A stretch of 64,000 nt of DNA, from the NCBI RefSeq assembly GCF_940670685.1, contig NZ_OW711693.1:2046001-2110000 (forward strand). Direction: 5' to 3'. Below, piece by piece: positions 37,002-46,309 of the stretch. This DNA comes from Anaeropeptidivorans aminofermentans. GTDB lineage: Bacteria; Bacillota; Clostridia; Lachnospirales; UBA5962. Within the stretch, counting starts at the first letter, position 1; each line of letters opens with the position of its first letter. A program made the position numbers and the translations under genes. The notes beneath the pieces are model-generated. The model was not told the origin of the DNA. It saw only the letters and a list, made by a program, of their open reading frames with translations, and made no database searches.

Positions 37002-37735
37002 AATCATAACTACCGGCTTAGCCGGTAGTTTGCTCTGCCCCTATAAGGGGCTCTTACTGGCATGCGTCTGAGGACGCATCGAAGCGGTTTGCCAACCGCA
37101 TTTACTTCCCAATAACCGCTAAAGCGGTTTATTTTTTATTTCCTTTCACTGGCTCCCCCGTAAACGGGTCAATATATTCTAACAATGAAATTTGATCTGC
37201 TACTTTATCTTCTTGTATTTGATTTCTAATGTATTCTTCTATTTTTTTCGCATTTTTACCTACTGTATCAACATAATATCCTCTACACCAGAAATGTCTA
37301 TTCCCATATTTATATTTTAAATTTGCATGTCTATCGAATATTATTAAAGAACTCTTTCCTTTCAAATATCCCATTATCTCTGATACACTATATTTAGGTG
37401 GTATTCTGACTAACATGTGTATATGGTCACTACAACATTCTGCTTCTATTATTTCTATACCTTTTCTTTCACATAATTCTCTAAGTATCTTTCCTATATC
37501 CGCCTTTAATCTTCCATAAATTATTTGTCTTCGATACTTTGGAGCAAATACCAGATGATATTTACATTCCCAGGTTGTATGTGATAAACTATTTTTGTCC
37601 ATCGGACACACCTCCTATGATCTAATAATTGTGGTTGGCAAACCCACTTTATTTTATCACAGGGGGTATTTTTCTTGAAGCTAAAGCATTTTCCCTCCAC
37701 CTGCATAGCAGGTGGTTTATTGTATGAGATACAAT
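37002..37735 (-). mobile_element. IS200-type insertion sequence, copy 2 (734 bp)
   Basis: Inverted copy of 1441-2174, same length and same transposase. Its left end (near 37735) directly abuts the T tract of the mgsA terminator, and its right end (37002) lies nine bases past the pfp stop. The same subterminal hairpins are present (37008-37030 and 37697-37715). The near-identity of the two copies indicates recent movement. Confidence 0.92.
37129..37602 (-). CDS. tnpA: IS200/IS605-family transposase TnpA (second copy)
   Basis: 157 residues from ATG 37602, identical to the protein at 1574-2047, with the HUH pair in DHIHMLV and catalytic Tyr124 in EEYIRNQIQ. The GGAGG box is at the same distance as in copy 1. 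Intact reading frame, so probably active. It transcribes towards pfp. Confidence 0.95.
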   Translation of the reverse strand: MDKNSLSHTTWECKYHLVFAPKYRRQIIYGRLKADIGKILRELCERKGIEIIEAECCSDHIHMLVRIPPKYSVSEIMGYLKGKSSLIIFDRHANLKYKYGNRHFWCRGYYVDTVGKNAKKIEEYIRNQIQEDKVADQISLLEYIDPFTGEPVKGNKK

Positions 37736-37736
37736 T

Positions 37737-37763
37737 AAAAAGGACGCTTTTGCGTCCTTTTTT
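37737..37763 (-). terminator. mgsA terminator
   Basis: Stem AAAAAGGACGC (37737-37747) with GCGTCCTTTTT (37752-37762), loop TTTT. It starts at the mgsA stop codon. The IS200 copy begins right after its T tract. Confidence 0.9.
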
Positions 37764-38158
37764 TAGTTTAAAAGTTCTTTAAAATCATCTATGCCGTCTT
37801 CAATAGCTCTAAGCATTACCAAAGCCCCTGTAATATTCGTAGCAAGGGGTATATTATAAACATCGCATAATCTTAAAAGAGCATTTACATCGGGTTCATG
37901 AGGCTGAGAAGTAAGAGGGTCTCTAAAGAATATAACCAAATCCATTTCCCCTTCCGACACCTTAGCCCCTATCTGCTGGTCTCCTCCGAGGGGGCCGGAA
38001 TTAAAACGGCATACGGGAAGGCCCGTCTCTTCTATTATTATTTTTCCGGTAGTCCCTGTTGCAAAAAGCTCATGGTCCTGTAAAATCTCCTTATGCTGCT
38101 GTACAAATTCAAGCATCGTTTCCTTCTTTTTGTCATGGGCAATTAAAGCTATTTTCAT
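37763..38158 (-). CDS. mgsA: Methylglyoxal synthase
   Basis: 131 residues. Family motifs: [39 protein letters not shown] and [17 protein letters not shown], including the catalytic Asp in GGDQQ. It turns dihydroxyacetone phosphate into methylglyoxal and frees phosphate, a bypass of lower glycolysis. A glycolytic enzyme (pfp) is its convergent neighbour beyond the IS element. Start ATG 38158 after CGGAG. Confidence 0.97.
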   Translation of the reverse strand: MKIALIAHDKKKETMLEFVQQHKEILQDHELFATGTTGKIIIEETGLPVCRFNSGPLGGDQQIGAKVSEGEMDLVIFFRDPLTSQPHEPDVNALLRLCDVYNIPLATNITGALVMLRAIEDGIDDFKELLN

Positions 38159-38274
38159 TCTATTCTCCGTTCCCCTTATTATATTTTTATGCTGTATTTC
38201 ATATGGAATGGTTTAATATTATGCCAATAAGTATCATAAGATTCTCTGTCTTAAGTATATCATAAAGTATTATG

Positions 38275-38386
38275 TATAGTAAAATAATTTAATTACAGTA
38301 ACAAAAGCCATTCACTAAAGACTCAAAATACAGATTTTTTTGGAAACAGTACATTTATTGCTCTCTAGCTTAAACTTCACCTATAT
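38275..38386. repeat. Palindromic repeat, family 1, truncated copy
   Basis: The left arm TATAGTAAAATAATTTAATT then CAGTAACAAAAGCC and the core 38320-38358 (ACTCAAAATACAGATTTTTT, GGAAACAGTACATT) match the family. The right arm is mostly lost. It lies between ilvB and mgsA. Confidence 0.55.
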
Positions 38387-38407
38387 AAGTTTATTCCTTT
38401 TCATAAT

Positions 38408-38442
38408 AAAAGACTTAAGGGGATAAATCCTTAAGTCTTTTT
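38408..38442 (-). terminator. Terminator of the ilv-leu operon
   Basis: Stem GACTTAAGG (38412-38420) with CCTTAAGTC (38429-38437), loop of eight, A and T runs on both sides. It lies five bases past the ilvB stop and is usable on both strands. Confidence 0.9.
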
Positions 38443-38446
38443 AAAA

Positions 38447-40111
38447 TTATTCCATTACAATCTGGTCTATTCCTGCCCCCGGAGGAACCATAGGATACAC
38501 CATTTCATCGGCACTGATTTCAAAATTAATGACTACAGGCCCTTTATGACTTATGGCTTCCTTTAAAACAGGCTCTACCTGCTCTTTCTTTGTAACATGA
38601 AAGGCAAGGCATTTATAAGCCTTTGCAAGCTCTGCAAAATCTGTGGTTCTGTTGATGGTAGTATGGGAATATCTTTTGTCGTAGAATAAACTTTGCCACT
38701 GGCGGACCATTCCGAGGGAATGATTATTTATAATTGCCACTTTCACATTGGAATTATATTCAACAGCCGTTGCAAGCTCAATATTATTCATTCTGAAACA
38801 GCCGTCACCTGCGATATTAAATACGGTTCTTTCAGGATTTCCTATGGAAGCCCCGATACTTGCCCCGAGGCCATAGCCCATTGTTCCCAAACCGCCGGAG
38901 GTAAGAAAAGTTCCGGGTTTTTCTCTTTTAATATACTGGCAGGCCCACATTTGATGCTGCCCGACTTCCGTAACAACGATATCGTCTTTATTGATAAGCT
39001 CGGATATTGTTTCGAGGATATACTGAGGTTTAAGCCCTTCTGTATTTTCATATTTAAGAGGATATGCTTCTTTAAGGTGAAGAATATGCCCCGTCCATTC
39101 CTTATGCTTCTTTTCTTCTATTCTTGGCAGTATCCTTGAAAGGGAAAGCTTTAAATCCCCCACAACGGAACAATAACTTACGATGTTTTTATCAATCTCC
39201 GCAGGATCAATATCGAAATGAAGTATTTTAGCATTAGGGGCAAATTTATTCACATCACTTACTACCCTGTCGGAAAATCTTGTTCCCAAAGCGATAAGCA
39301 AATCGCATTCCATAGCCCCTGTATTTGAAGCCTTTGTTCCGTGCATGCCTATCATACCCGTATAATAAGGATTATCAGAGGGAAATGCGCCTATCCCCAT
39401 AGAAGTAAGGGTAACAGGGGCATCAATTTTTTCAACAAAAGCTCTAAGCTCTTTTTCAGCTTCCGAAAGAATAACGCCGCCGCCTGCAATGATAAAAGGG
39501 CGTTCCGCTTCGTTTATAAGCCTTGAAGCTTCTTCAATATCCCTTTCTTTAAGCCTATCGGATACGATTTCCGGCTTTTTAGGGATTTGCGGAACGTATT
39601 CGCACATGGCCGCCGTAGCATCTTTTGTAATGTCGATTAAAACAGGACCTTTTCTGCCGCTTTGAGCTATATAAAACGCCTTCCGTATGGCATCTGCTAT
39701 TTTTTCCACGTCTTTTACAATAAAGCTGTGCTTCGTGATAGGCATGGTGATTCCCGTTATATCAATCTCCTGAAAACTATCCTTTCCCAGAAGATTTTTC
39801 CCTACGTTTCCTGTAATAGCAACCATAGGAACGGAATCCATATAGGCCGTCGCTATCCCTGTAACGAGATTTGTAGCCCCGGGGCCGCTTGTGGCGATGC
39901 ATACACCCACTGTCCCCGTTGAACGGGCATACCCGTCGGCAGCATGAGCCGCCCCTTGTTCATGGCTTGTAAGATAGTGATTAATCTCGTTTCTATATTT
40001 ATAGAGGGCGTCGTAAATAAACAATACGGCCCCTCCCGGGTAGCCGAAAACCGTATCCACCCCTTGCTCTTTTAAACATTCTATTATAATTTCAGCTCCT
40101 GAAATTAACAT
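38447..40111 (-). CDS. ilvB: Acetolactate synthase, large subunit
   Basis: 554 residues. Thiamine diphosphate enzyme: the catalytic Glu in SHEQGAAHAADGYAR, FAD-binding middle domain, and the ThDP motif GDGCFRMNNIELATAVEYN. It forms 2-acetolactate and 2-aceto-2-hydroxybutyrate, the first common step for valine and isoleucine. The regulatory subunit ilvN is the first gene of the same operon, so the two subunits lie at opposite ends of it. AGGAGG precedes ATG 40111. Confidence 0.97.
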   Translation of the reverse strand: MLISGAEIIIECLKEQGVDTVFGYPGGAVLFIYDALYKYRNEINHYLTSHEQGAAHAADGYARSTGTVGVCIATSGPGATNLVTGIATAYMDSVPMVAITGNVGKNLLGKDSFQEIDITGITMPITKHSFIVKDVEKIADAIRKAFYIAQSGRKGPVLIDITKDATAAMCEYVPQIPKKPEIVSDRLKERDIEEASRLINEAERPFIIAGGGVILSEAEKELRAFVEKIDAPVTLTSMGIGAFPSDNPYYTGMIGMHGTKASNTGAMECDLLIALGTRFSDRVVSDVNKFAPNAKILHFDIDPAEIDKNIVSYCSVVGDLKLSLSRILPRIEEKKHKEWTGHILHLKEAYPLKYENTEGLKPQYILETISELINKDDIVVTEVGQHQMWACQYIKREKPGTFLTSGGLGTMGYGLGASIGASIGNPERTVFNIAGDGCFRMNNIELATAVEYNSNVKVAIINNHSLGMVRQWQSLFYDKRYSHTTINRTTDFAELAKAYKCLAFHVTKKEQVEPVLKEAISHKGPVVINFEISADEMVYPMVPPGAGIDQIVME

Positions 40112-40190
40112 ATATACCTCCTAACCTTAAAGCTTTATAGACCGGCCGGCTCTGAACTAAAATAAATATATACGCCATAAGAAGGCACTC

Positions 40191-40234
40191 ACTTAAAAAT
40201 GATTTATAAGTATACGCTGATATCGTTTTTAAGT
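40191..40234. repeat. Hairpin in the ilvD-ilvB spacer
   Basis: Arms ACTTAAAAATGA (40191-40202) and TCGTTTTTAAGT (40223-40234) form a 12-bp, A/T-rich stem with one wobble. There is no T tract, so it may mark mRNA processing or be a repeat remnant. Confidence 0.45.
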
Positions 40235-40265
40235 TCGCTGAATATATATTAATTAATTAGGGGCT

Positions 40266-41942
40266 TTAGTCATTTTTTAAAACTGCACCTGTATTTGCGC
40301 TTGTAACAAGCTTTGCATACCTTGCAAGATAGCCTGTTGTAATGCTGGGCTTTTTAGGCCTCCATGTCTTTCTTCTTTCAGAAAGGGTATCTTCGGATAC
40401 ATCAAGCTCTATGGTTCCTGCATTGATATCAATATTTATAATGTCCCCTTCTTCAACAAGACCAATATTGCCGCCTTCGGCAGCTTCAGGGGATACATGG
40501 CCTATGCTTGCCCCTCTGGAAGCACCTGAAAATCTTCCGTCGGTAATAAGAGCAACGTCTTTATCAAGACCCATTCCTGCAAGGGCAGAGGTAGGCGAAA
40601 GCATTTCTCTCATGCCCGGGCCGCCTTTCGGACCTTCATAGCGGATGATAACAATATCGCCTTTATTGATTTTACCGCCGAAAATAGCTTCTATGGCTTC
40701 CTCTTCGGAATTGTACACTCTTGCGGGGCCGCTGTGCTTAAGCATTTCAGGGGCTACCGCAGACCTTTTTACAACACAGCCTAAAGGCGCAAGATTCCCC
40801 TTTAATACGGCAATGCCGCCGGTTTCGGAATAAGGATTTTCAACTGGCCTTATAACATTTGGATTTTTATTGGAGAATTTCTCTATGTTTTCTCTTATGG
40901 TTTTTCCCGTAACCGTCATTAAGTCAAGGTTCAGAAGGCCTTTTTTCGCAATTTCCTTCATCACCGCCTGTATGCCGCCGGCAGCGTTAAGCTCTTCAAT
41001 ATGATGAGGGCCCGCAGGGGCAAGCTTACAAAGATTCGGTGTTTTTGCACTGATTTCATTGGCTATTTCAAGGTCTATAATGACCCCTGCTTCATAGGCA
41101 ATTGCCGGAAGATGAAGCATTGAATTGGTGCTGCATCCCAGGGCCATATCGATTGTAAGGGCATTCATAAAAGCTTCTTCCGTCATAATATCCCTTGGCT
41201 TTATATCTTTTTTTAAAATATCCATTATGGCAAAGCCCGCTTCCTTGGCAAGCCTGATTCTGGCGGCGTAAACGGCAGGAATGGTTCCGTTTCCGGGAAG
41301 GCCCATGCCCAAGGCTTCTGTCAGACAGTTCATGGAGTTTGCCGTATACATTCCTGCGCAGGAACCGCAGGTAGGACAGGATGAATTTTCAAAATCTTTC
41401 AATTCTTCGTCGTCTATTTTTCCTGCTTTATATGCTCCTACGGCTTCAAATGTATTCGAAAGGCTTACTTCCGTAACATCTGTCACAGGGCCTACTTTTC
41501 CTGAAAGCATAGGGCCGCCGCTTACAAATATGGAAGGAATATTCACCCTTGCCGCCGCCATAAGCATTCCGGGAACAATTTTATCGCAATTGGGTATCAG
41601 AACCATCCCGTCAAAACCATGAGCCATAGCCATAGTTTCAACACTGTCTGCAATCAGCTCTCTGCTGGGCAGGGAATAGCGCATTCCCACATGACCCATG
41701 GCGATTCCGTCACATACACCGATGGCCGGAACCTCAATGGGTGTTCCGCCTGCGGCAAGGATTCCTCTTTTCACAGCTTCTGCTATGGTGTCAAGATGAA
41801 TATGGCCGGGAATAACCTCGTTATGGGCATTTACTACGCCGATTAAGGGCCTTCTGAGCTCTTCGTCCGTATAGCCCATTGCCTTAAATAATGAACGGTG
41901 GGGAGTACGCTCCGAACCTGATTTTACTCTATCACTTATCAT
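40266..41942 (-). CDS. ilvD: Dihydroxy-acid dehydratase
   Basis: 558 residues. Iron-sulfur ligands are visible in [13 protein letters not shown] and [20 protein letters not shown], and the conserved [21 protein letters not shown] near the C-terminus holds the catalytic serine. It dehydrates dihydroxy-isovalerate and dihydroxy-methylvalerate to the keto acids. AAGGTGG precedes ATG 41942. A 222-bp spacer with a hairpin separates it from ilvE upstream. Confidence 0.97.
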   Translation of the reverse strand: MISDRVKSGSERTPHRSLFKAMGYTDEELRRPLIGVVNAHNEVIPGHIHLDTIAEAVKRGILAAGGTPIEVPAIGVCDGIAMGHVGMRYSLPSRELIADSVETMAMAHGFDGMVLIPNCDKIVPGMLMAAARVNIPSIFVSGGPMLSGKVGPVTDVTEVSLSNTFEAVGAYKAGKIDDEELKDFENSSCPTCGSCAGMYTANSMNCLTEALGMGLPGNGTIPAVYAARIRLAKEAGFAIMDILKKDIKPRDIMTEEAFMNALTIDMALGCSTNSMLHLPAIAYEAGVIIDLEIANEISAKTPNLCKLAPAGPHHIEELNAAGGIQAVMKEIAKKGLLNLDLMTVTGKTIRENIEKFSNKNPNVIRPVENPYSETGGIAVLKGNLAPLGCVVKRSAVAPEMLKHSGPARVYNSEEEAIEAIFGGKINKGDIVIIRYEGPKGGPGMREMLSPTSALAGMGLDKDVALITDGRFSGASRGASIGHVSPEAAEGGNIGLVEEGDIINIDINAGTIELDVSEDTLSERRKTWRPKKPSITTGYLARYAKLVTSANTGAVLKND

Positions 41943-42083
41943 AAATATTCCACCTTTTTAATTTATACTAAGGGAGCTAAAAAAATTATGCAAGCCTGCG
42001 CCTGTAAATAGTTTTTAAAGCGAGCGCCTCCTTATGGCTGACAAAGAAGTTTCATCTTTATTAACTATAACGGTTTTTTGAGG

Positions 42084-42119
42084 TATACGGAAGCCAAGTA
42101 TTCATCTAACTTCCGTATA
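42084..42119. repeat. Hairpin in the ilvE-ilvD spacer, next to a family-1 arm
   Basis: Perfect 10-bp stem TATACGGAAG (42084-42093) with CTTCCGTATA (42110-42119). From 42134 the end sequence TATAGTAAATTTAAAGCC of repeat family 1 follows, about 19 bp from the ilvE stop codon. The rest of a family-1 copy is not clear here, so this looks like a decayed one. Confidence 0.45.
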
Positions 42120-42164
42120 TCTGTACCGGCAATTATAGTAAATTTAAAGCCATGCTTTTATCAG

Positions 42165-43049
42165 CTACTGGTAAAGGTCTGTTCCGTTGCTGTTTCTGTA
42201 TTCTCTGTAGGCATTGAGAAGCTTTTCCGTAATAGGTCCGCAAACACCGTTTCCGATTACTCTGTCGTCTACGTTTGTAACAGCTATGAGCTCCGCAGCG
42301 CTTCCTGTAAGAAATACTTCGTCGGCGTTATATACGTTAAAAAGGGTAAATTCCTTCTCGCATACTCTATAGCCTTCCTTCTCGGCAAGCTCCATAACGC
42401 ATTTTCTTGTGATTCCGTCAAGAGCGCCTATGTATATGGGAGGCGTATAAATCACACCGTCTTTTATAATAAAGATATTGTCTCCGCTTCCTTCTGCCAC
42501 AACGCCGTTCTGGTTAAGGAATATAACCTCATCGGCCCCTGCTCTGTTGGCTTCAATTACGCCGAGAATATTATTGATATAATTAAGGGATTTAATCTGA
42601 GGGTCAATGTTATTAGAGCTGTTTCTTCTTAAAGAGCAGGTCACAAGCTTAAGGCCTTTTTCATAAACCTCGTCGGAAAAAAGCTGTATATTGGCTGCGA
42701 TGCAGATTATGGAAGGCTTAGGGCAGGATCTTGGATTAAGCCCAAGATTTCCCTTTCCTCTTGTAACAACAAGACGGATATAACCGTCCTTTAAATTATT
42801 TTTTCTGCAGCTTTCAAGAATGATTTCTGCCATTTCCTCTTTGGTCATGGGAAGATTCAGCATAATAGCTTTTGCAGCGGCAAATGCTCTGTCCACATGC
42901 TCCTGAAGCTTAAATACTCTTGAATTGTAAACTCTGATGCCTTCAAAGAAACCGTCTCCGTATAAAAGGCCGTGGTCAAATACAGATACTTTGGCTTCTG
43001 ATTCCTTAACAAATTCGCCGTCTAAATATATTAAACTATCACTTGACAT
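42165..43049 (-). CDS. ilvE: Branched-chain amino acid aminotransferase (class IV)
   Basis: 294 residues from ATG 43049 (AAGGGG eight bases upstream; the GTG at 43058 overlaps it). Class IV PLP fold: YGDGFFEGIRVYN, IRLVVTRGKGNLGL, the PLP lysine in QIKSLNYINNIL, and GSGDNIFIIKDGVIYTPP. It carries out the last step to valine, leucine and isoleucine. D-amino acid aminotransferases share the fold, but the operon settles the role. Confidence 0.94.
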   Translation of the reverse strand: MSSDSLIYLDGEFVKESEAKVSVFDHGLLYGDGFFEGIRVYNSRVFKLQEHVDRAFAAAKAIMLNLPMTKEEMAEIILESCRKNNLKDGYIRLVVTRGKGNLGLNPRSCPKPSIICIAANIQLFSDEVYEKGLKLVTCSLRRNSSNNIDPQIKSLNYINNILGVIEANRAGADEVIFLNQNGVVAEGSGDNIFIIKDGVIYTPPIYIGALDGITRKCVMELAEKEGYRVCEKEFTLFNVYNADEVFLTGSAAELIAVTNVDDRVIGNGVCGPITEKLLNAYREYRNSNGTDLYQ

Positions 43050-43203
43050 ATTTTGCACCCCTTAATTTAATGTATTGTAAAGTTCCTTAAATAAGCTATG
43101 GAGTCTAAGAAAGCGTCAGCTTAAATAAAAAGGAAATTCCCAATAAGTTATATTTGTTCTCTATGTATAGGTTTGACAAGAGCATTTCCGTCAAACTATG
43201 AAT

Positions 43204-44274
43204 CTATAATAAACCAGCTATTACATCGCCCATTTCTGAGGTCGAAAGAAACTTTTCGCCCTTTCCGGCAATGTCTTTTGTCCTATGCCCTGATTCAAGG
43301 GCCTTTTCTACTGCATTTTCTATTGTCTTTGATTCCTCTTCAAGCATAAAGGAATATTTAAGCATCATGGCCGCCGAAAGAATTGCAGCAACCGGATTGG
43401 CAATACCTTTGCCCGCAATATCGGGAGCGGAGCCATGGATAGGCTCAAACATTCCGAAATTGTCCTCGTTCAGGCTTGCTGAAGGGAGAAGGCCTATGGA
43501 ACCAGTAATCTGGCTTGCTTCATCGGATAAAAGATCCCCGAACATATTTGTCGTAACAATCACATCAAACTGGCTTGGGTCTCTTACAAGCTGCATAGTG
43601 GCATTGTCTGCAAGCATGTGGTTAAGCTCTATATGAGGATAATCCTTGGCATATTCATTGACAATCTCTCTCCAGAAAAGAGAGGATTCCAAAACATTGG
43701 CCTTATCGATGCTTGTTACCTTTTTACTTCTTTTTTCGGCTATTTCAAAAGCCGTTTTCAGTATTCTTTTGACTTCTTTTTCAGAATACAGTTCCGTGTC
43801 GTAAGCGCATTTGCCTTTTTCCGTTTCTTTTCTGCCCTTCTCACCGAAGTAAATGCCTCCGGTAAGCTCTCTTACAACCATGATGTCGATTCCTTTATCG
43901 GAAATCTCATCTTTTAAAGGGCAAGCGTCTTTTAATGTTTTATAAAGTATTGCAGGGCGGAGATTAGCGTAAAGGCCAAAGGCGTATCTAAGGCCTAAAA
44001 GCGCTTTTTCCGGCCTTTTATCAAGGGGCATATGATCCCATTTATATCCGCCTACGGCACCCAAAATAATGGCATCGCTTTCTTTGCAAATATCCAATGT
44101 TTCCTTTGGGAGAGGTTCACCGAATTGATCTATGGCGGCTCCCCCTGCTATGGTATATTTAAAGTTAAATTTATGGCCGAACTTTTCACCTATTTTATGA
44201 AGAACCTTAACAGCCTCTTCCACGACCTCCGGGCCGATACCGTCTCCGGGCACAAGGGCTATATTATATTCCAT
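43204..44274 (-). CDS. leuB: 3-isopropylmalate dehydrogenase
   Basis: 356 residues: [12 protein letters not shown] at the start, [29 protein letters not shown], and the metal- and substrate-binding [20 protein letters not shown] and [15 protein letters not shown]. It oxidises 3-isopropylmalate. With citramalate as the entry compound the same enzyme can act on 3-methylmalate. AAGGAG precedes ATG 44274, 20 bp after leuD. Confidence 0.97.
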   Translation of the reverse strand: MEYNIALVPGDGIGPEVVEEAVKVLHKIGEKFGHKFNFKYTIAGGAAIDQFGEPLPKETLDICKESDAIILGAVGGYKWDHMPLDKRPEKALLGLRYAFGLYANLRPAILYKTLKDACPLKDEISDKGIDIMVVRELTGGIYFGEKGRKETEKGKCAYDTELYSEKEVKRILKTAFEIAEKRSKKVTSIDKANVLESSLFWREIVNEYAKDYPHIELNHMLADNATMQLVRDPSQFDVIVTTNMFGDLLSDEASQITGSIGLLPSASLNEDNFGMFEPIHGSAPDIAGKGIANPVAAILSAAMMLKYSFMLEEESKTIENAVEKALESGHRTKDIAGKGEKFLSTSEMGDVIAGLL

Positions 44275-44293
44275 AATTCCATCTCCTTTAAGG

Positions 44294-44788
44294 CTATGCC
44301 TTAAGATTTTCTCTGGTCTTTTGAATAAGGCCGCCGGATTTCATGATATCCTGCATAAATTCAGGAAAGACTTCGGATTTATACACTTCGTTTTTTGTGA
44401 TGTTCTTTATTTCTCCGGTGTTAAAATCTATTTCAACTTCGTCTCCCTGTTCAATCCCTGCCGCAGCGGCATCACATTCGATGATAGGAAGACCGATATT
44501 AATTGCGTTTCTATAAAATATTCTTGCAAATGTATTTGCTATGACGCAGCCTACGCCGTTTTCCTTTAATACAAGGGGCGCATGCTCTCTTGAAGAGCCG
44601 CAGCCGAAGTTCTTCCGGCCAACAACGATATCGCCTTTTTTCACATTCTTTGAAAAATCAGGGTCGATGGGCTCCATAGCATATACAGAAAGCTCTTTTA
44701 TATCTGTTATATTCAAATATCTTGCGGGAATGATAATATCCGTATCGATATTATCGCCGTATTTAAAGACTTTTCCTCTTGTTTTCAT
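44294..44788 (-). CDS. leuD: 3-isopropylmalate dehydratase, small subunit
   Basis: 164 residues, the short form found in many Bacillota and archaea. [18 protein letters not shown] is the swivel-domain loop. [20 protein letters not shown] is the standard N-terminus. It works with LeuC to isomerise isopropylmalate and, in the citramalate route, citramalate. GGAGG precedes the ATG; LeuC ends two bases upstream. Confidence 0.97.
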   Translation of the reverse strand: MKTRGKVFKYGDNIDTDIIIPARYLNITDIKELSVYAMEPIDPDFSKNVKKGDIVVGRKNFGCGSSREHAPLVLKENGVGCVIANTFARIFYRNAINIGLPIIECDAAAAGIEQGDEVEIDFNTGEIKNITKNEVYKSEVFPEFMQDIMKSGGLIQKTRENLKA

Positions 44789-44790
44789 AG

Positions 44791-46050
44791 CTATACCTCC
44801 TCTGGATCAGTAATTCTTCCCGTAAGGGCAGAAGCGGCGGCAACGGCAGGGCTTGCCAGATAGACTTCCGATTCAGGGTGCCCCATACGTCCTATGAAAT
44901 TCCTATTGGTGGTGGAAACGGCTCTTTCGCCCTTTCCCAAAATACCCATATGGCCACCCAAACAAGGGCCGCAGGTAGGTGTTGAAAGCACTGCCCCTGC
45001 TTTCACGAAAGCTTCTGCAAGGCCTTCTTTTATAGCCTGAAGATAAATATCTTGGGTTCCCGGCAGGATAATCACTCTTATGCCTTTTTTCACTTTTTTG
45101 CCCTTTAATATTTCTGCCGCGATTCTAAGATCGGATATTCTTCCGTTGGTACAGGAACCGATAACCACCTGATCAATTTCAACCGTTCCCACATTATCGA
45201 TGGTTCTCGTATTATCCGGTGAATGAGGAAATGAAACCGTAGGCCTTAACTTCGATAAATCGATGGTATAAACTTCGTCATATTGAGCGTCTTTATCCGC
45301 TTCATAAATTATATAAGGTTTATCTGAACGTTCTTTTATGTATTCAATGGTAACATCATCAACAGGGAAAATGCCGTTTTTGCCGCCGGCTTCAATAGCC
45401 ATATTACAGATGGTAAACCTGTCGTCCATGGAAAGATATTGTATGCCGTCTCCCGTATATTCCATGGATTTGTAGCGGGCGCCGTCTACGCCGATTAGTC
45501 CGATAATGTGAAGGATAATATCTTTTCCGCTTATCCATTTAGCAGGCTTATTGATAAGCTCGAATTTTATGGCGGAAGGAACCTTGAACCATGCCTTACC
45601 CGTTGCCATGGCGACAGCTAAATCCGTACTTCCGACGCCGGTCGAAAATGCACCTAATGCGCCGTAAGTACAGGTATGGGAATCGGCTCCGATAGAGGTA
45701 TTGCCGGGGAGAATCAGCCCTTTTTCCGGTATAAGGCAATGCTCAATGCCCATTTCGCCTACTTCATAATAATTTGTTATCTCCTGCTCTATTGCAAATT
45801 CCCTCATGGTAAGGCACATCTGTGCGGTTTTTATATCCTTGTTGGGGGTAAAATGGTCTGGTATAAGGACCACCTTATCTTTATCAAAAACCTCTTCCAC
45901 GCCTATTTTTCTAAACTCTTCAATTGCCATGGGAGCAGTAACATCATTGGCGTGGGCTAAATCGAGGCTTGCCTCTATAAGCTGATTCGCGCTTACCTCT
46001 TTTAAACCCGCATGGGCCGCCAATATTTTTTGGGTCATTGTCATTGCCAT
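44791..46050 (-). CDS. leuC: 3-isopropylmalate dehydratase, large subunit
   Basis: 419 residues from ATG 46050 (AGAGGTGG upstream; a longer frame in front has no RBS). Aconitase fold with [4Fe-4S] ligand cysteines in [27 protein letters not shown] and [13 protein letters not shown]. The length fits the bacterial/archaeal short LeuC. It pairs with the adjacent leuD. The spacer between it and cimA is filled by a family-1 repeat. Confidence 0.97.
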   Translation of the reverse strand: MAMTMTQKILAAHAGLKEVSANQLIEASLDLAHANDVTAPMAIEEFRKIGVEEVFDKDKVVLIPDHFTPNKDIKTAQMCLTMREFAIEQEITNYYEVGEMGIEHCLIPEKGLILPGNTSIGADSHTCTYGALGAFSTGVGSTDLAVAMATGKAWFKVPSAIKFELINKPAKWISGKDIILHIIGLIGVDGARYKSMEYTGDGIQYLSMDDRFTICNMAIEAGGKNGIFPVDDVTIEYIKERSDKPYIIYEADKDAQYDEVYTIDLSKLRPTVSFPHSPDNTRTIDNVGTVEIDQVVIGSCTNGRISDLRIAAEILKGKKVKKGIRVIILPGTQDIYLQAIKEGLAEAFVKAGAVLSTPTCGPCLGGHMGILGKGERAVSTTNRNFIGRMGHPESEVYLASPAVAAASALTGRITDPEEV

Positions 46051-46097
46051 ATAATCCACCTCTTTTTCTATATATAAGAACAAACATAACTTCTTCC

Positions 46098-46308
46098 ATA
46101 GTAAAATAGCTTTAAGGCAGTAGCAAAATCCTATTTTTCATAAACAGCTTAACTATTATAAAAGCACTTATATTAAGCCATTTTCAGCCGACAAAAATGA
46201 AAGAATTTTTGTTGGCTATAGGGAAGCGTTCACCTGAAAACACTTTTTCAGGTCCACTAAGCATGAAATATACAGTTTTTGTTACTGTAATTAAATTATT
46301 TTACTATA
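46098..46308. repeat. Palindromic repeat, family 1, long variant (cimA-leuC spacer)
   Basis: Ends ATAGTAAAATAGCTTTAAGG at 46098 and TTAAATTATTTTACTATA up to 46308, which is one base from the cimA stop codon (46310-46312). It shares its interior with the copy at 19508-19716. A GACAAAAAT/ATTTTTGTTGGC hairpin is at its centre. No terminator tract is seen. Confidence 0.65.
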
Positions 46309-46309
46309 T

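Noticed and set aside
42078-42632. 184-codon plus-strand frame
   Set aside because: Mirrors ilvE and starts within the repeat-bearing spacer; no RBS and no recognisable domain.
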